Below, piece by piece: positions 47,962 through 60,690 of a stretch of 64,000 bases of DNA. The stretch comes from Todiramphus chloris collaris (taxonomy: Eukaryota; Chordata; Aves; Coraciiformes; Alcedinidae), in assembly GCA_025345505.1 (NCBI GenBank), contig JANVCC010000011.1, forward strand, positions 1,305,230 to 1,369,229, read 5' to 3'. The notes under the pieces are model-generated. The model was not told the DNA's origin. It did no database searches and saw only the letters and a program-made list of their open reading frames with translations. Within the stretch, counting starts at the first letter, position 1, and every line of letters begins with the position of its first letter. The translations under genes and the position numbers were made by a program.

Positions 47962-49144
47962 GCCAAATCAGATGTGCTCATGTGGCTTTCAGCGGATATT
48001 TCCATGACCCAATCAAACCTGCTAGATCAGCCTTAATCCATCGGCTCCATGAATTGTGCCTGAGGTTTCAGATTAGCACAACCTTTTCTCTGGCTTTCTG
48101 TAAGAAAGGTTTGAATATGAAATAATACAGCCATGACTTAAGAAGGAATGTCCTGTGGCCTATGACTTTGTGCTGAAATACCCACAATGTGGTGTTCATA
48201 CCTCTGGCATTTATGATTTGGAGATATGAGTGCTCTGTGCTGTGCTCCTCATTGGTTGGCTTTCTGATGGGACTTCACAGGATCACTAAAAGTGTATAAG
48301 ATGCATTCAGCTCAATCCAGCTGCTTGACCACAGTTGTTTCAACTGACTCAGGTGTATTTGCCTGCCCAGTCAGTAACTGTGGAGGTGATGGAGCTGGAA
48401 GCAGGAGTGATGCTATCATAAAGCCTTGCCCAAGTCAAACTGTGGATGGCCAAAAGCCTTCAGTCATGAGCTCCAAAGAAGTCCGTGTGCGCTACCTGCC
48501 TTTCACAATGCAAAGTAGAAGTGTCTTGAGTCACAGCAGTCCAGAATGAAGCTTTTCATTTCATAATTCGCCCCCTCCCTTTCAAGACAGGCAGTTACCA
48601 TATTGCAGCTAAGACTGTGCTTATTAATACTGTAGAGAAGATTTGCCACCGTCTCAAGCCATTGTCTGGCCATCAGGTCTGTTGTTAAGACCTGTGAAAT
48701 TTCTAAGCATGTCTTACTCTGCTGGGGACAGATTTTCTGACATCAGTCTTAGTTCATCAATCTCCAAGGAAATTTGAAACTAAGAACTTGGAACTATTTC
48801 TCATCTGCTGCAGTACAGGATGATGGTCCGAGGGTTTGTACTGTTGGAGAAGCCAGTTCTCAGATACCCTTTCTGAGTTAGGAGGTAAAATCAGTGTGTG
48901 GATCAAGCTTTATCCTTAAAACCTAGTGTGGGATGTAGTAAATGTGGACATGTCCTAAAGGAAAAATTCCATCTCATTGTGGGGATCCATCTAACCTAAC
49001 TTTAGCACTGGGATTAATCTCAAGTAACTGCAAGTGTTTTCAGTGTAGACATTAATCTCTCAGTTGATCATTCAGGCTTTTATGACAGTAAATGGAGATA
49101 TAGTCAATACTGAGAATAAAGAACAATAATAAAGTAAATAATAT

Positions 49145-49636
49145 ATCATAGAATCATAAAACAGTTTGGGTTGGTGAGGACCTTTCAAGGTGATCTAGTC
49201 TAATACCTTCTGGCAGTGAGCAGGGACATCTGCAGCTAAAGCAGGTTACTCAGAGCCCCACACAACCTCACCTGGAATGTTTGCAGGGGTGGAGCATCGA
49301 CCACCTCTCTGGGCAACCTGGGACAGGGTCTCACCACCCTCAGTGTAAAACATTCCTTCTGTAGGTCTAGTCAGAATCTCTGCTCTTTCAGTTCAAAAAC
49401 ATCATCCCTTGTCCTGTCACAACAGGCCCTGCTAAAAAGTCTGTCCCCATCTTCGTGACAGGCCCCTTGAAGGACTGAAAGGCCACAAGAAGATCTCCCT
49501 GGATCCTTCTCTTCTCTAGGCTGAACACCCTCAACTCTCTCAGCCTGGCCTCCCAGCAGAGGGGTTCCAGCCCTCCCAGCATTGCTGTGGCCTCCTCTGG
49601 CCCTGCTCCAACAGGTCAATGTCTTTCACGTGCTGA
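49145..49636 (-). mobile_element. CR1 LINE fragment, group C, inverted
   Basis: A sister of the 44088 copy: the same GGTTGGTGAGGACC and GTGATCTAGTCTAAT variants and the same ACAACCTCACCTGG block, with only scattered differences. The minus frame 49388-49582 reads [20 protein letters not shown]. It is cut off earlier (near 49636) than its sister, and the flanks differ, so the two look like independent insertions from one source lineage. Confidence 0.95.
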
Positions 49637-52600
49637 AAAATAATATGTAGAAAATCTGTATCTGCTTGGCAGAGTTGTCCCCTAAAACTCTATTGACTGT
49701 ACTGATCAGATTTTGCACCACTGACTTGAATGGAAACCTCGATTTCTGTCTCAGAGGCAAGCATTCATTTTGTAAACAAAATATACGTTATAAATCCCAT
49801 TCTATATGTTTACATTGATTACTTGGACTCTTCACAGTCAGTAGAGGGAAGGAGGCTCTTGCAGGATACTATTCATCTTATCTTAAGTAGATTTTTAAAA
49901 CAGATTAAATGATCTCTGTGCCACATGTAGCCATTTCTCTCGTTTGACTAAAATGATTGCTCGGGTCGTCCATCATGGATGGAGACATCTACACTGCAGA
50001 CATCCAAACACGAGTGAGATGAATCCCATCCAGTTTACCTCCTCAAGGTTCGGTTGCTTTTTTTCTAAATTTCACTCTGTACTTGCATTCCTTCCTGAAA
50101 ACTGCTGTGTTACTGACATGGCTTGGCTACTGCCCTCTTCCCCAGCTGAATTACGAAAGAAAGTCAGCAGCCACAGTCTGAGACTTAAAACTTTTCAGGA
50201 TATATAATGCAGTATGAATTTAAGTTATTAGATCACATCTCCAGGAGCCACCTTAGTTTGACTTGAGAGCTCTTTCTGTCTTTCAACATCAATGTTTTTT
50301 GGATTGTGTCTCCTCAACCTCATGATCCAAAAGAATTTTCCAGCTTCCTTTACTCATTCTTTGGCATCGGGGAAGACTCATAAAGTAATGCTAAAAACGG
50401 CATTCCTGTGCAAGCATCTATGTGGGTGTGAGTGTTTGTATGTGAAATATTTAATAAAGCCATTGAAAGACAGGGTAAATGAAGACACTTTGTGTGCCAG
50501 ATTTGATTTCTTTTGAGTTGTTTGGGCTTGGCAGTAATAATTACAGAAATCCTTGCTTTCAGCTTAGAGAAGGGGTGTGAACAGGAAGGAAGGAAATGGA
50601 ACTTTTATAATTATACTAATAAGAAAATGAGCTGGTTTTAGATGACATTATATTTAGAGCTACTGCCAGGTTTTGTCAACAACGACCTGTAGTCATACCT
50701 ATTTTATTTTATTTTTAGTTTTAGGCATGAAACCTGAGTTTCTCAAATAGTATGGAGACAGTCCTAAAGTGGGGTGGATGGGAGAGGTGAGTTTTCTATG
50801 CTGAGCATGATGAAGACGCAGGAGGAAGAGGAGGTATTTAAGTTTCAGGTCTTGGTTGGCACAAATATAAATGGATGTAAATTGGGTCATGGCTACTTTT
50901 GAACTGGAAAAATTGGCAGATGGCTTTGAAGCATAAGAGGAATGCAATTCTGGAAAAGCCTTTTAGTAGCATTAAAGGTGTGAATGGGAACATATGGCAG
51001 GCTACCTGTGACAGCAATGTTTTGATCAGATGACTCAAGAGGTCCCTCAGTCTCCGTGATCTTCTTTCATGCATTGAATTATAGCATAATGATTTTCCTT
51101 TCCTTCTGGCTCCTCCATTAGCAACTCCAAAGGGACTCTGTGGGACTTAATGCTGGGACCTTGATTCTTTCCCTGTGCTGGGATCTGAAGTTGTAGTTCC
51201 TCAGCATTTCCTTGGCATTGAAGGCAGAAAATGGCTCCTGTGGTCGTGCAGTGTAATTACTGTCACATGAAGCTCTTGAGCACCATGGCCCTTGAGCTCA
51301 TTGCTGAGGCCTCTGCACACTCATGGGTTGCTCTTGTGCCATGACCATCCGTATGGTGGATACATCTGGTCTTAAAGGTGGCTTAGAGCTTCTATTCAGA
51401 AAACAAGATGTGTAGTTCCCATTCTCTCAAGTTCAGATAGATTTCCCAAAAAAGCAGCATATGTTCATGCACTCGTTTATGGCAGGAATCAAGGCTACGT
51501 GCTAGACCAAAAGGCAATTTGTAAAACTACAGAGAAATAAAACTCAAAGACATCTCAAAGCATTACTTGGCTTGTCTTTCTGGACCACGAAAAACTCAAC
51601 TGTAACAGTGCCATTCCCACCAGACTCACCTTTAATGTCTAATTAAAAAGACGGTGTTTAACAACCTGTGGTGTTGGAGATGACAGAGATTTCAGACATT
51701 TGATTCCATAATTCTGCTCTCTGCTAGCAAGTTTTTCATAAGGTCTAACTTGAATCATCCTTGCTGCAGAGGAACTTCATGATTTCTTGCCATGTCTACT
51801 CGGTATTTTGACTATGCAATGCTCAAGGGACGATATTGCTCTCTCTGCTATAAAAAATCCCAAACCTTTATTGGTTTATTTGGGACAGAGTAGGACATAA
51901 TAGAGATCCTGAGCCAAGGTTTCATCTAAAGAAGACATTATAAGCAAACATTAATAACCAGGGAACAAATTACAGCTGTGTGAAAGGCAGAGAAGACCAA
52001 GAAAGAGTGTCAGTGTTGGGCACCAAGGATCAGACTGTGAGTGCCTTAATACTATAGATGGGCTCTGCCTCTTGCCCTCTACAGCTGACTCAGTGCTGTT
52101 GATAATCTTAGTAGCCCATAATGGATTTTCTTCTGGAAATGCTTCTGTTTATGCCACAGATAGAAGAAGGCTGAGCACTGATTTTTGAAAGCCCATTTGC
52201 TCAATGATCATTCCAGAGGTCCTGAGATTTGTAGGTCTTGTCAAGGATGGCTGGTTAAAGAATAAGATACTACATCTTTCCTAGTTAGAGATATTTGTGA
52301 ATGCTGAATATCACCCAGACAGGGTTTAAGTCTATTTTTTTTTTTTTTTTTAATTTATCTATGCTCAAATTTATCTTTTGAATCTATCAAAAAACATCAT
52401 GCAGGGGATAAGAAGGTTGCTTTGTACTGGGGTTTGTGCAGAATTTATGGCCCACCTTCTTCACGATCAAGACAGAGACTGTATGGCAGACCTGGAATTC
52501 CCTCCTGCTGGGCCAGACCTTTCTTTTAAACAATTGTTTTTGAGGAGGAGGGCTTAGAAAAAAACCTACCTCACCTTCAGAGAAGGATCAGCATTCAATA

Positions 52601-54276
52601 GTAACCTCCTGCCCAGACTTTGAAGCAATGCTCAAAGTCTAGTGAAACTGCAGAGTGGATGCAAATGCTGCATCCCAGACTTTGCCCACAGTGAACAAGG
52701 CACAACAGGAACTCATTTGATGCAGCTTTGTACACAGCTCTGGAACCAGTCCAGCTTTTTCTCTCCCACCCACTCTGAGCTTCTTCCCTATGCCTTTCAG
52801 GAATTATGGTCCTTCTCACAGTTCCTTTCTTCTTGCCCCTTCTTGCTCCACTTCTTTGGAGCTTGGGAGAGTACCTCTTCTCCATCAGATGACACAGAGT
52901 AGTGTGTCCTTAATCGAGCCGAAACCTATCTGCTCAGCTGAAAACATAGCACAATAAACATGAGAAATCCTTCTTCTGAGATGGTGTAAATTTGTACTTC
53001 TCCTGATTCCCCAGAAAGTGCCCGGAGAGGCTATGTGTGAAAGGTAAGCCAAAAGTCGACACTTGAAGGTTGCAAAGGAATTTTTGGATGGAGTGCAAAC
53101 AATCTGGTTCACATCAGCCCTCTAGCTTATTCATTCCCCTATCAACAACCAGATGTTCAACGAAGAGTGCAAAGGCTGGTGAGTGACTCTGTCTTCCTGG
53201 CTTACAGGAGCTGCCATCTGTTTGTCCTGTGGTAGTGAGTGAAATGTTGTAGGTCAATGGCGAGGCAACCAGAGTCATGGTGTTTTCAGAGATCCTTTGC
53301 AAAAGCCATTTTGGCAAAATAGATAGGTGTTGTATCTATCATGCATCCCTGAAGAGTTCAGCTGCAGTCCAGAAGGGCCATGTCCATGTGAGAGAAGGAG
53401 GTTTCAAGCTCCAGAACAGTCTAATTAATCAGTGGATTTGCAAGGAGATTGAAGAGAACCTGGCCATGACTTTCAAGACAATAGGAATTTTCAGGCTCAG
53501 GAAACAGGGCCAGCAAGTTGGGACCCAGGAACATGCTACCTGAGAAAGAAAGTAAGAAAGTTCAGTAGTATGGACATGAAACACATGCCAATCATGCTCA
53601 GGGCTGGAAAATTGTCCCTAGCTTATTTAATGAAGCCAAGCAGCTGTAGCTATTGAATTGTTCAGTGTGGAACCATAAATCCTGCAACATGTGGGCTGTG
53701 GACATGGGATGCTGCTAGGAAGCATCTATTTCACAGCCAGCCCTTTGGGCTGGGACACTTTCCAGTCAACATTTAGAATCAAGTTCCTTTTTTAACTTTA
53801 AAAAAAATATTTTAAAATTTTCCCTCCTAAAAGGTCTTTTCAGTGTCCTATCTGACCCCTTATCTCCAATTCTTTTCTGTCTTCTCATCCTTATTATTGC
53901 CTTCCCAATTCAGGGTTTGTAATTCATTCTTCCTTTTTTTTCTTCCATTCACCAGTGCATACCACCACTCTCCCAAATCCCTGCATACGCTGGTGACTTC
54001 AGCATGGGTATTTGTGCATAATCTTAGCTCAAAGTTCATGGTAAACTGTGGTGTAGTCACTGCAGAATGGCTGGTATGAGGTAGTTTGATGAGTAGAAGG
54101 GATTCCTAGACTTTAGAGACATGAACCTCCAAACTGTTGCTTAGACTCTTTAATCTTAAGGCCAGCACTGTGTTGTGAGGTTGTGGTTGGTTGGTTGGAC
54201 ACCAGCTGCCCACCAAGTCAGTCTATCCCTCTGCTCAGCAAGACAAGGGGGAAGAAAATAAAATGGAAAAAGTTTC
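49637..54276. other. Unique non-coding DNA
   Basis: No gene recognised. Frames reach 96 codons (52595-52885 minus) without family motifs. The stretch 51600-52330 is repeat-free and AT-leaning. A T17 run is listed separately. Confidence 0.55.
52335..52351. repeat. T17 homopolymer
   Basis: About seventeen T residues followed by AATTTATC. Simple homopolymer. Confidence 0.9.
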
Positions 54277-54660
54277 CTTTTCTTCTTCTGGAGAAAAGAA
54301 GGCTCCAGGGACATGTTATTGCAGCATTTCAGTACTTAAAGGGGGCCTATAAAAAAGATGAGGACAATCTTTTTAGCAGGGCCTGTTGCAACAGGACAAG
54401 GCGTGATAGTTTTAAACTAAAAAAAGGAGATTCAGACCAGAAAGAAGGAAGAAATCTTTTACACAGGATGATGAGACCAGCCCAGATTGCCCAGAGAGGT
54501 GGTTGATGGCCCATCTCTGGAAACATTCCAGGTGAGATCAAACAGGGCTCTGATCAACCTGGTCTAGTTGCAGATGTCCCTGCACCCTGCAGGGGGTTTG
54601 GACTAGATGAGCTTGAAAGGTCCCTTTCAATCCAAACCATTCTGTGATTCTATGATTCTA
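54277..54660 (+). mobile_element. CR1 LINE fragment, group C
   Basis: Starts at the SLEKRR-equivalent of ORF2 (CTTCTGGAGAAAAGAAGGCT; the frame at 54183-54506 shows LLLEKRRLQGHV). The UTR follows with GCATTTCAGTACTTAAAGGG near 54323, GTTGATGGCCCATCTCTGG near 54503, GCAGATGTCCCTGCACCC near 54571, and terminal ATTCTGTGATTCTATGATTC ending at 54660. Confidence 0.95.
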
Positions 54661-57600
54661 AAAAACTCGTGGGTCAAGATAAAGGCAGTTTAATAAAGCA
54701 AAAGCAAAGGCTGCACATGGAAGCAAAGGAAAACTAAATATTTAGTCTCTATTTCCCATCACCAGGTGATGCCCAGCCACTTCCCAGGAAACAGGGTTTC
54801 AGTATGCATAGTGGTTACTCTAGAAGACAAACGTAATACTGAATGCCAACTCCCCCCCAGACCCCTTCCTCTTTCTCTTAGCTTTCATTGCTGATCAGAT
54901 TCCATATGAAATAGAATATCCTTTTGGTCCTGGCTATGTCCCATTGCAAGCTCTTGTCCGCCACCAGTCTACTGGTGAGGGTGGAATGTTGGAGAGACAG
55001 CTCTGATGCTGTGCAAACACTGCTGAGATGCAGCCAAAACATCGGTGTGTTATCAACACCTTTCTAGTTACAAATACAAAGCACAGCACTGAGGGCTGCG
55101 TTGGAAAAACTAACTCCATCTCAGACCCAATACAGAGGCCATGCACGACTGCAAGAAGGTAGAAAGTTCCAGACTGTCAAGGCTTTTTTTTTTCTGGGGA
55201 TTGGTTATTGAAAAGGTTCTGAGCAGAAGGATGTCAAGGTAGCTTTGCCCACAGTTGCTCCTGGTCTGGGGCCCAGGTCAGAGTGGTTCAGAAACTGAGG
55301 CTTTGGTCTCCAGACAAGTCTAATAACTAAGAGACGCATTACCTGGACTGGTGGCTATATTAGTGGCCTCCATCCCTCACTCTAAGTACTGGAGAATGAC
55401 CTGTTTCTTTTCTGAGATGGCTTTTCCTCTCCCTGGCTTAACAAACACATTCCCTTGCAGAAAGAGAAATGTCCTTGGGGACTGTGGTTTTTGGAAACAT
55501 GTCTGAACTGCCCAAGAGAGCATGTGGGAAGACCACAGCCCTCTAGTACTCATCTGGTTGCCTCTTGCACTCAGTATATTTGTGTTGGATATGGGCCTTT
55601 GCATTAGAACGCCTGAACCTGCTTCTGAAGAACTTCTCATATGTTGGGTAACACATAACAGAGGGGTGAATCCCATAGGAGAAGAAAAACTTTTCCGCTC
55701 AGGTCCTAAAATGCTACGGATATAGCCAGTGTTTTAGCCTAGACTCTGTCAATACAAAAGTGTGGTTTTGTTTTATGTTTTTGCACTGGAGATCGGAGAG
55801 TGAAGAAAGCTTCAAAAAGACAATGTGCTAGGTAAGTGTAAACAAGCTTTCTGCACATTATCCAGATGACTTAGTCTTGCCCCACTATGGTCATTCCTGT
55901 TAGTCTGACCACTGGGACTGTAGGAACGCAGAACAACCTACCTGCTTCTAGCAGTGTCCTGAAACGCGGATTCACCATCTAAAATATTTATCAGAAATAA
56001 TATTTGTACAGATGGAGCAGGTAAATCCATATCTCAGGACCATTGGGAGAGCACTAGATGATGGTTTATGTCATGATGACCATTTACTGCATCTCCAGCC
56101 ATCTAGCCAGCACTATACAATCTCAGCATAGTGTCTTAGTCCAGACTCAGGGCTTTGAAATCTTCAGCTCAGCCCTATGGGCTCATGAGTAGTTGTATAT
56201 TGTGGCAATGATGTATTCACTTGGCACCACTCTTCTTGTGCCACTGCTGAGGTAGCCATATGAAGGCAGTTTTCTCAAGGTGGAGTGGAAGCACCAAGTT
56301 TTTCTGTGTTGTCCAAACTCTGGTAAATAATAATCACAGATTCTCACTTGGGCATCCATGTGGTGAACACTAAATAAAAAGAAGGGTGACCCAGGAAATG
56401 GATGTCACAGAGCTTGTTTCCAGATAGGCTGGGAAGTGTTGGCTCACCATGAAAAATAGCTTATGTTAAAGGCAAGTCTGAATACATTGAACCTTCTCTT
56501 TGTTCTGCAAAGTAGCTGTGAAGACACCTTAGCAAATTAGCCAAACATCACTGTCCTCAGGTGGTTTGGAAAGGCTTTCAGCTACCACAGGGTCTTGCAG
56601 TTTCCACAGCCCAGAGGTCTGGAGCAATCCAGCCATGTAAATTGTTCCATAGACAGAGACTATTTCTTTCACAGCCTCAGGGTCTGTTAGCTTTCCAAAG
56701 TTGAAGAGATGAGGAAAGCAACTTGGGATGTCTCATGGTAGCAGATTTTCTAGAAAACCCAAATCTGTAAGCTAGAAGATTCTTGTTTCATTGCAGGAAA
56801 TCAGAGAGTCCAGGAAGACTTGCCCAAGACAGGTATTCCTGTCATAGGCTTTTCAAAGTCCCTTCTGTGCATTTGCAAATCCAAGATTTATCTCACCTTG
56901 CCTTAGTAAAAATCCCATCATCATTTCCAAATTCCCATTTACACAATTCTTGAAGCCTAGAGGAACTAGAAACCTGACACGTAAGACAGTAAAGAGCTAA
57001 CATTAGTTCTAGAACCCTTGGCCCCACAGAAGTCATACTGTGTATCAGCTCCAGACCTAGAAATCAAGCTGCTTGTCTTCAAACAGGCCATATGGATGTA
57101 CTACCTCAAAGCAAAATGATGGCATTGAGCAGTTAACGTGACAGGGCTCTGGACGAGCAGTAGAGCTGGAAAACATACCTCTCAAGTAATGTTGGCAGGA
57201 AAGCAAACAAACAAACAAAAAAAATTAAAGAAAACTATCAAAGCACAGAGAAGTAAGTAGAAGAAAGAAACTGTACTGCAAAAAGACACAGATGAAGCAC
57301 ATATTGCACTAAGAAGTTGCACCAAGAAGTTGCACCACTGAACAAACCATCCCTGCTGTTTCCTGTTCTGGGGCACATGGTGCATGTGCTAATCATCATC
57401 TTCGTCTCTTTTCCCCATCCCCCAATTATAAACTGGTAACACTTGTGGAAAAAACTCAGTCTGCTGGATCAAGCTAAGGGATAGGTCCAAAAGACGAGAT
57501 GTTGCAAGGCTGAAATGAGGAGGAAACAGCACTGAAAAAAATGAAGGGTCATCGTGCTGTGCATCTTGGAGATCAGCACGTTTGTTAATGTTCTTGCTTC

Positions 57601-57879
57601 CTCCAGTCTTGTAAGGCAACAATAGTATGTGTTTGTCATCAGAGCTTGACTGCAGCTAAACTTGACTACAGCTGAGGCTGAATAGCTCTGAGAAAAGCAA
57701 GCAGGATGATCAAAGGATACTCCTACATCTGTGTGTGTGTGTGCTATCCCTGCAGCCATATCCAAATGGAAGTGTAGGTGGGAGAAGTTGTGTGTCTATG
57801 CAGTATTTACTACAGTGGCTCCCTAATTCTTCCTTGCACCCTCAGACAGGTAACCCTCAACCTGTCCCAGCTGGGAAAG
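54661..57879. other. Unique non-coding DNA
   Basis: No gene recognised. Frames reach 99 codons without motifs. A short GT run (57730-57743) and an AAAC-type run near 57205-57222 are the only simple repeats. Confidence 0.55.
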
Positions 57880-57926
57880 TCATAGAATCATAAAATCATA
57901 GAATCATAAAATCATAGAATCATTTA
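57880..57926 (-). repeat. Expanded CR1 terminal repeat
   Basis: About five ATCATAGA/ATCATAAA units, alternating G and A at one position, form a small array where most copies in this window have two or three units. It marks the exact 3-prime end of the inverted element. Confidence 0.9.
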
Positions 57927-58438
57927 GTTCGGAAAAGACCTTTAAGATCATCAAGTGCAACTGTGAACCTAACACTGCCAAGTCCACTACTAATTCATGT
58001 CACTATGTGCCACATCTATATGCCTTTTAAATCCCCCCAGGGATGGGGACTCCATCACTGCCCTGGGCAGCCTGGTCCAGGCCTTGGCAACCCTTTCAGG
58101 GAAGAAATTTTTTCTAATGTCAAATCTAAACCTCCCCGGGTGCAACTTGAGGCCTTTTCCTGTTGTCCTATTGCTTGTTCCTTAGGAGAAGAGACTGACC
58201 CCCACCTGTCTCCAACCTCCTTTCAGGGAGTTGTTGAGAGTGAGAGGGTCTCTCCTGAGCCTCCTTTTCTCCAGGCCTGATAACCCCAGCTCCCTTGGCT
58301 GCTCCTCACAAGACTTGTACTCTGGAGCCTTCCCCAGCTTTGTTGCCCTTCTCTGGACATGCTCCAGCCCCTCAATGTCCTTCCTGGAGTGAGTGGCCTA
58401 AAACTAAACCCAGTAGTCAAGGTGCAGCCTCACCAGCG

Positions 58439-58774
58439 CTAAGTACAGGAGGACAATCCCTTCCCTAGTCCTGCTGGCCACACTAGTGCTGATCCAAGCC
58501 AGGATGCTGGTGGCCTTCTTGGACCCCTGGGCACATGCTGCCTCATCTTCAGCTGGCTGTCAACAAACACGCCCAGGTCCTTTTCTGCCTGGCAGTTTCC
58601 AGCCACTCTTCCCTCAGCCCGGAGTGTTGCAGGGGGTTGCTGTGACCCAAGTGGAGGACTTTGCACTCTTGAATCTCCTCCCACTGGCCTCATCCCATCA
58701 ATCCAGCATGTCTATAGAGCCTCCCTACCCTCAATCAGATCAACAGTCCCTCCCAACTTCGTGTCATCTGCAAA
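58439..58774 (-). pseudogene. CR1 ORF2 reverse transcriptase remnant, intact FADD, broken frame
   Basis: Reading down from 58774 the minus strand encodes FADDTKLGGTVDLIEGREAL, so the metal-binding FADD motif is intact, unlike the plus-strand copy at 16386. A TAG at 58714-58712 follows directly, next to an apparent loss of about 11 bases relative to the family. The frame that continues from there (to 58439) is out of register with CR1 ORF2. The product is not functional. Confidence 0.88.
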
Positions 58775-58813
58775 CTCACTGAGGGTAATGATGTCATTCA
58801 ATATCTTTATGGT

Positions 58814-60194
58814 TCCAGTAGTTCTCTGATCCATGCTAGAGGCTGCATAGAAAAAAGCATGTTTCACAGTTGGGGCAGACATCTGATCTGGTTGTGTGGC
58901 TCATGGATGTGCTAACTGGCATTTCTCTTCTGCTCAGGTTAGTGGTCAGCTGCAGCAGGAGCAGCACAACCATGTTTTAGAGGGATACACCACCTGTGCT
59001 ATGCAAGCGGGCAAGGTGCAAAAAATGTTAACACCATAAACCTCAAAGGATGTTCATGGACTTCTGTCACTGTATTCACTGGACAAGGAGTTTTTAAATA
59101 GAATAATATGTTTTGAAGTTGATTATTGTAATTTTGACTTCTAATTATTTTACTATGTGAGTGTTAATAATGAACAGCTTCACTAAAATTAATGGAGTAA
59201 CCCCAGTGTAAATGGAGAAAGTCACACTCAGATACAAGACAAAGTGTTTTGAAAAATAAAAATCCATTGTTTGTGCTTACAGAAACAGTGATGAACAAGA
59301 TTACTGATGTTGCAAATGAGTGTAGTTACACAGGTTACATTGATTTCTATTGTCTGGGGTTCTCTCCCTCAGTCTCAACAAGTTGATTAGATGTTGATAC
59401 ATAGTTGTTTTTCTAGGAGGCAAACGCTGGCAAGGGGCTGCATGTGCTCCCTGAATGCCTTGGAAATCTGCTCCAGAATTTGCTCCCTGGTTACTTGGAA
59501 AACTTTTCTGGTGGGATCCTTTTTCCCTAGCACAGATATCAATAAATGAGGTGTGTAAGTCTTACTTGTGGCATTTGGTACCAAAGGACAGAAGAGACCA
59601 GCTCCAGAAGGCAACTGTCTTGGTGGTGTAGCCTAGACACCATCTTAGAGTGAAATGGTCACCCCATGTGAGGGTTCCCTTCTCTCCAGTGCAGATGTGT
59701 ACAGACATGAACACCTAAATACAGTGGAGAAAAATGTAGTCTTCAATTTCTACCCCAGACTTGATCAGGTTTATATGATAGCTGCTTGGTTTTGTACCAG
59801 CTTTTCCTCCAAATTGAATGTTTTTTTCTCCTTGGCTGATCTTTCCTGATGTAAACATTGCCAGCAAAATGGAGTCACCACAGATCTGTTGCTGGGACAT
59901 CAATGGCAGTTTCAGCTCGTGCCAGCTGGGATGCTCTCAATCAATGCTCAGGAATATTCCTGAAGCCAACACAGATTGTAGACTGCCCAGTCAGCAGGAT
60001 AGATAGTCACATCCACTGCTAGCACTATTCCATGTTGGTGGACCTCAGTGTCAGAGAAACATCTTGCGAATGTTTAAGTTTCTAGTACAGATGTAGATTA
60101 TGAATCTACTTGTCTTCCTTAGGTGACCAAGACAAGATTTTTACCCTCAGTTCATGTGATGCACTCTGATCCCTTTGCACCTCTTCAAATTTGA
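58814..60194. other. Unique non-coding DNA
   Basis: No gene recognised; frames are under 80 codons. The segment 59040-59300 is AT-rich and plain. Confidence 0.55.
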
Positions 60195-60690
60195 ACTTAT
60201 TTTGCTTGAATTTGAGTGACCAGCACTTTACAGCAGTTTAGGTGATGTCTCAGCCTCTCTCCCTGAAATGGTATGAACACTTCCCTATCTCTACTGGCAA
60301 CATTTTGCTTGAGATATGTTATGATTACAATTGTTCTTTTTAAGGTCATTGTACTCAGATAGATTAATTCAGGTCCATTTTTCTCTACTGTTACCTCGAA
60401 TGATCTTCCACCTTAGTCTCCTAGTGCAGTCTCATTGTTACTGTTCAAATTCACCCATTTTTCTCACTTAGTCTTCCTTCAAGGTCATCCAGCTCTTCCA
60501 TATCATATTCTGATCCTGCACTGCAATAGCAATAGAGTCACTCAAGTCTGTGTCATCAGCAGATCTCATGACCAGGCGCCTACTTTTTTCCTGCCAAGTT
60601 CATTAAGGAAAATATTTAATAAAATTGGTCCCAGGACTGAGTATTAAGGAACACGATGGAGTTTCTCTGGATTTACTCAGAAGTAACAGA
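60195..60690 (-). mobile_element. Ancient CR1/L3-type LINE fragment, inverted
   Basis: A heavily diverged LINE on the minus strand. The left part (ATCTCTACTGGCAACATTTTG near 60288 and GGTGATGTCTCAGCC near 60241) matches the antisense of the region downstream of the reverse transcriptase in old CR1 elements. The right part encodes the palm motifs described separately. No 3-prime tail or ATTCTATG repeats are present, so both ends are lost. Confidence 0.75.
60549..60652 (-). pseudogene. Ancient LINE reverse transcriptase motif relic
   Basis: From 60652 downward the minus strand reads V-P-stop-Y-S-V-L-G-P-I-L-L-N-I-F-L-N-E, matching the LINE block VPQGSVLGPVLFNIFIND. The glutamine codon has become TAA (60646-60644) and the glycine has become tyrosine. 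About 40 bases on, in another frame, ADD appears at 60560-60552, the remains of FADD. The order and spacing match a reverse transcriptase palm. The copy is long dead. Confidence 0.8.

Larger units (their letters stand above)
44861..49144. other. Unique non-coding DNA
   Basis: No gene recognised in about 4.3 kb. Frames reach 98 codons (47192-47488 plus) without motifs. A T17 run and a T/G-rich run are listed separately. CpG is sparse and no promoter-like cluster is seen. Confidence 0.55.
57880..58813 (-). mobile_element. Long CR1 LINE fragment, group B, inverted
   Basis: The second-longest CR1 copy. Its inverted 3-prime end carries an expanded array of TCATAGAATCATAAAA-type units, then GTTCGGAAAAGACC. 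It continues through GGGATGGGGACTCCATCACTG near 58041, the antisense ORF2 C-terminus (CTTTTCTCCAGGCCTGATAA near 58263), and on to the reverse transcriptase catalytic region at 58763-58774. The upstream part of the element is missing beyond about 58813. Confidence 0.95.
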
